Shown piece by piece: positions 60,502-64,000 of a stretch of DNA of 64,000 bases. The position numbers and the translations under genes were made by a program. Positions within the stretch are counted from its first letter, which is position 1; each line of letters begins with the position of its first letter. The notes below the pieces were generated by a model. The model saw only the letters and a program-made list of their open reading frames with translations. It ran no database searches and was not told where the DNA came from. The DNA is from Rhodocyclaceae bacterium (GTDB taxonomy: Bacteria; Pseudomonadota; Gammaproteobacteria; Burkholderiales; Rhodocyclaceae), in NCBI GenBank assembly GCA_016704145.1, contig JADJAS010000007.1, positions 1,674,001 through 1,738,000 of the forward strand. Direction: 5' to 3'.

Positions 60502-60527
60502 GAGCGGGTGATGCCCGCTCATTTTTT
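60502..60527 (+). terminator. Intrinsic terminator or attenuator between tatA and tatB
   Basis: A perfect 7-base stem GAGCGGG/CCCGCTC with a 5-base loop is followed by ATTTTTT. It stands between the expected tatA stop and the tatB start and could reduce tatB-tatC transcription relative to tatA. Confidence 0.75.
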
Positions 60528-60543
60528 CGGACGCCGGCATGCA

Positions 60544-60897
60544 ATGTTCGACATAGGTTTTTCCGAGTTGGTGGTGATCGGCCTGGTGGCTCTGATCGTC
60601 ATCGGCCCCGAGCGGCTGCCGCGCGTCGCGCGCACGGCGGGCCATTTGCTCGGACGCCTGCAGCGCTACGTCAGCGACGTTAAGGCCGACATCAATCGCG
60701 AAATTCAGCTTGAGGAGCTGAAGAAGCTGCAGGAGGAGGTGGAGAGGAATGCCAGGAGCATGGAGCAGTCGGTCAGCGAGCGCATGAACGAGATTGAAGC
60801 CTCACTCAACAAGTCGATCGCGCCAGGCGCCGCCACCGAAATGGCCGGCGTGCCGCCGCCACTGACTTTCGGCGAAACGGACAAACCGAAGACCTGA
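60544..60897 (+). CDS. tatB: Twin-arginine translocase subunit TatB
   Basis: TatB binds signal peptides together with TatC. The 117-residue protein begins MFDIGFSELVVIGLVALIVIGPERLPRVAR, with the glutamate of the helix-hinge typical of TatB rather than TatA, and has a long charged helix (RYVSDVKADINREIQLEELKKL). The C-terminal tail includes GVPPPLTF, encoded by a copy of the dispersed element. The ATG at 60544 has a weak ribosome site. Confidence 0.9.
   Translation: MFDIGFSELVVIGLVALIVIGPERLPRVARTAGHLLGRLQRYVSDVKADINREIQLEELKKLQEEVERNARSMEQSVSERMNEIEASLNKSIAPGAATEMAGVPPPLTFGETDKPKT
60847..60869 (-). repeat. Dispersed 23-nt element, copy 13, in tatB tail
   Basis: Minus-strand copy with head AAAGTCAG, spacer TGGC, stem GGCG, loop GCA, stem CGCC. 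Read on the plus strand as GVPPPLTF. Confidence 0.75.
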
Positions 60898-60898
60898 G

Positions 60899-61702
60899 AT
60901 GTCCGAAATCCAGGAAACCTTCATTTCCCATCTGGTCGAGCTGCGCAACCGTCTGCTGCGCGCGGCGGCGGCGGTCTTGGTGGTGTTCTTCGTCATGGTC
61001 TGGTGGTCGGGCGAGATCTACGACTTCCTCGCCAAGCCGCTGATGGCGACATTGCCGCCCGGGTCGAAGATGATTGCCACCGGTGTCATCACGCCTTTCA
61101 TGGTGCCGCTCAAGGTCACGCTGCTCGCTGCCTTCGTGACGGCGCTGCCCGTTGTGCTCTACCAAGCATGGGCTTTTGTCGCCCCGGGCCTTTACGCTCA
61201 CGAGAAGAAGTTCGGCCTGCCGTTGGTTGTCGGCAGCACGGTGCTGTTCCTCGCCGGCATCGCATTCTGCTACTTCTTCGTCTTCAACACGGTGTTCAGC
61301 TTCATCGGCAAGGTCGCGCCACAAAGCATCACGCCGGCGCCAGACATCGAGCAATACCTCAACTTCGTGATGACCATGTTTCTCGCCTTCGGTATCACTT
61401 TCGAGATACCCGTGGCGGTTATCCTGCTGGTGCGCTTTGGTGTCGTCAATGTCGAGAAGCTCAAGGATTCGCGCCCCTATGTGATCGTCGGCGCCTTTGT
61501 CATTGCCGCCGTGGTGACGCCGCCGGATGTGCTGTCGCAGTTCATGCTGGCGGTGCCGATGTGTCTGCTCTTCGAACTCGGGTTGTTCCTGGCCCGTTTC
61601 GTTGGCAAGCGCCCCGAGCCGATGCCGGGCGAAAGCGACTATGTCGCGCCCAGCGAAGCCGAGATGGATCGCGAGCTCGACCAACTCGACCGGCGCGCCT
61701 GA
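60899..61702 (+). CDS. tatC: Twin-arginine translocase subunit TatC
   Basis: TatC is the six-helix signal-peptide receptor of the Tat system. The 267-residue protein starts MSEIQETFISHLVELRNRLL and contains TALPVVLYQAWAFVAPGLY and EKKFGLPLVVGSTVLFLAG, family landmarks, with the conserved FxxxFGxxFE-like ...MFLAFGITFEIPV. It follows tatB after one base and is convergent with the protease gene one base later. Confidence 0.96.
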   Translation: MSEIQETFISHLVELRNRLLRAAAAVLVVFFVMVWWSGEIYDFLAKPLMATLPPGSKMIATGVITPFMVPLKVTLLAAFVTALPVVLYQAWAFVAPGLYAHEKKFGLPLVVGSTVLFLAGIAFCYFFVFNTVFSFIGKVAPQSITPAPDIEQYLNFVMTMFLAFGITFEIPVAVILLVRFGVVNVEKLKDSRPYVIVGAFVIAAVVTPPDVLSQFMLAVPMCLLFELGLFLARFVGKRPEPMPGESDYVAPSEAEMDRELDQLDRRA

Positions 61703-62869
<1,167 letters not shown>

Positions 62870-62915
62870 AATCTGACGATCCGGGGACGATGAATTGGCG
62901 GGAAAGGCAATGAAG

Positions 62916-63671
62916 ATGCCAACGATACGGCGCGACGAGCTCAGAGACTATCTTGATGCCATGCTGGACGCCGTTGCTTTTCGTGATTATTGCCCAAATG
63001 GTTTGCAAGTGGAAGGCCGGCCCGAGATCGGCCGCGTCGTGTGTGGCGTCACCGCCAGCCAGGCGCTGCTCGACGAAGCGGTGCGTCTGGGCGCTGACGC
63101 CGTGCTGGTGCACCATGGCTGGTTCTGGCGCGGCGAGGATGCGCGGGTGACCGGCATCCGCCGTCGCCGGCTGGCGACGCTGTTGGTGCGCGACATCAAC
63201 CTGTTCGCTTATCACCTGCCGCTGGATGCCCATCCCGATCTGGGTAACAACGCCCAGTTGGCTTGCCGTCTGGGCTGGAACGTCGAGGGGCGCTTCGGCG
63301 ACCAGGATGTCGGATACCTCGGCCGACCTGAAGAACCGCTGGCCGCGGTTGCCATTGCGGCCGAACTGGAACGCGTTCTGGGCCGAACACCGTTGCTGGT
63401 CGGCGCGGGCGATCGCGTGGTACGCCGGCTGGCGTGGTGCAGCGGCGGCGCGCAGAACTGGTTCGAGCAGGCGATTCTCGCCGGCGCGGATTGCTACGTG
63501 AGCGGCGAAATTTCCGAGCAGACCGTGCATCTGGCCCGGGAATCGGGCGTGCCTTACATCGCCGCCGGCCACCACGCGACCGAGCGCCATGGCGCCATGG
63601 CCCTGGGCGAGCACTTGCGCGAGCAGTTCGGTCTCGATTGCCGGTTCGTCGACCTCGACAACCCGGCCTAG
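62916..63671 (+). CDS. Nif3/YbgI-family dinuclear metal-centre protein
   Basis: This 251-residue protein belongs to the Nif3 family, likely a GTP cyclohydrolase 1 type 2-like or metallohydrolase of unsettled role. Metal ligands are apparent in VLVHHGWFW, FAYHLPLDAHPDLGNN and AAGHHATERHGAMALGEHL. I chose ATG 62916, 8 bases after GGAAAGG; ATG 62910 and TTG 62895 are alternatives. It is divergent from the protease gene, a common pairing in betaproteobacteria. Confidence 0.9.
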   Translation: MPTIRRDELRDYLDAMLDAVAFRDYCPNGLQVEGRPEIGRVVCGVTASQALLDEAVRLGADAVLVHHGWFWRGEDARVTGIRRRRLATLLVRDINLFAYHLPLDAHPDLGNNAQLACRLGWNVEGRFGDQDVGYLGRPEEPLAAVAIAAELERVLGRTPLLVGAGDRVVRRLAWCSGGAQNWFEQAILAGADCYVSGEISEQTVHLARESGVPYIAAGHHATERHGAMALGEHLREQFGLDCRFVDLDNPA

Positions 63672-64000
63672 CGGCCCAGTTCCTTCAGCAGGGCGACCAG
63701 CAAGAGAATTTCCTCGACCACCGGCTGCGGGAAGCCGGTGCGGGTACCGCCCCGGTTGTCCTCGAGCAGGCGGTTGAGGTACTCGGCGCAGGATCGTCGC
63801 GGCCACAGCTCCTGCACCCGGCTGATGATGTGCGCGTAGCTTTCCAGACCGGGCGGTCGGGCATCGGTGTCGATCGGTTCCCAGTCGGGCGGCGCCATGT
63901 TGAAGTGTTGCTGAATCTCCTGGGCCGATTTCTCGAAATCATTCTTCATGCCCGACTTGCGGTAGATATCGAGCAGTTTCAGCCAGTGGAACAAGGCCTG
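63668..64000 (-). CDS. C-terminal part of an unidentified protein, 5' end outside the window
   Basis: This frame runs off the right edge; the visible 110 or so residues read ALFHWLKLLDIYRKSG, then FEKSAQEIQQHFNMAPPDW and end EILLLVALLKELGR. The sequence is helical and soluble, with an aromatic and acidic repeat-like feel. I think similar C-termini occur in a betaproteobacterial protein family with FimV/TPR-like features, but I cannot name it. It overlaps the Nif3-like gene end by four bases, tail to tail. Confidence 0.6.
   Translation of the reverse strand, partial: QALFHWLKLLDIYRKSGMKNDFEKSAQEIQQHFNMAPPDWEPIDTDARPPGLESYAHIISRVQELWPRRSCAEYLNRLLEDNRGGTRTGFPQPVVEEILLLVALLKELGR

Overview
The window is about 64 kb of GC-rich chromosomal DNA with dense, often overlapping genes (many ATGA or GTGA junctions). 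The gene order mlaFEDACB-murA-hisG/D...-hisBHAFIE-hinT-tatABC-degQ-like-nif3, the kdsD-kdsC-lptC-lptA block, an MSHA-type pilus cluster, PPK2, a phasin and a KorAB operon with its own flavoproteins all point to a betaproteobacterium, most likely Rhodocyclales. The genus cannot be fixed from the sequence alone. No rRNA, tRNA, CRISPR array or intact insertion sequence was seen, and no gene-free stretch exceeds 300 bases.

Layout. 1-7272: MoxR/VWA pair, PPK2 with a small Cys-rich protein, plsB and glnS. 7451-11017: a methyl-parathion-hydrolase-like enzyme, then a small toxin-antitoxin island (a broken RelE/ParE module, an orphan antitoxin-like peptide, MazEF, Phd-VapC) that runs by overlap into the fluoride channel gene crcB. 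11079-12435: an InaA-type kinase and a methyltransferase. 12466-17976: a four-gene 2-oxoacid oxidoreductase operon. 18147-23222: hrpA, an EI24 membrane protein and a MoCF protein. 23300-26741: phasin, then lptA/lptC/kdsC/kdsD. 26800-31488: a Kef-type antiporter, a prepilin behind a sigma-54-like promoter, and a membrane histidine kinase. 31508-48145: a cyclase, then a long leftward MSHA-type pilus operon headed by a sigma-54 response regulator and carrying a large lectin-like minor pilin. 48318-61702: mla, murA, his and tat genes, all rightward except hisC, which is inverted in place. 61703-64000: a DegS/DegQ-like protease, a Nif3-family protein and the end of an unidentified gene.

The most unusual signal is a 23-nt dispersed element present about 15 times on both strands, roughly every 4 kb. 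It has an invariant 8-base head (AAAGTCAG), four variable bases, and a tiny hairpin with conserved stem GGCG/CGCC and variable 3-base loop. It lies between genes and also inside conserved genes (glnS, hrpA, hisD, tatB and others), where it is read in several frames. Its density and tolerance in coding DNA resemble a DNA-uptake sequence or another genome-wide protein recognition site more than a classical intergenic REP. I know of no description of it.

Several genes look disrupted by single-base indels next to short G or C runs (a ParE-like toxin twice, the ExeA/SPOR gene, and the tatA end, which makes tatA run into tatB). These may be real mutations or assembly errors, and each is flagged.
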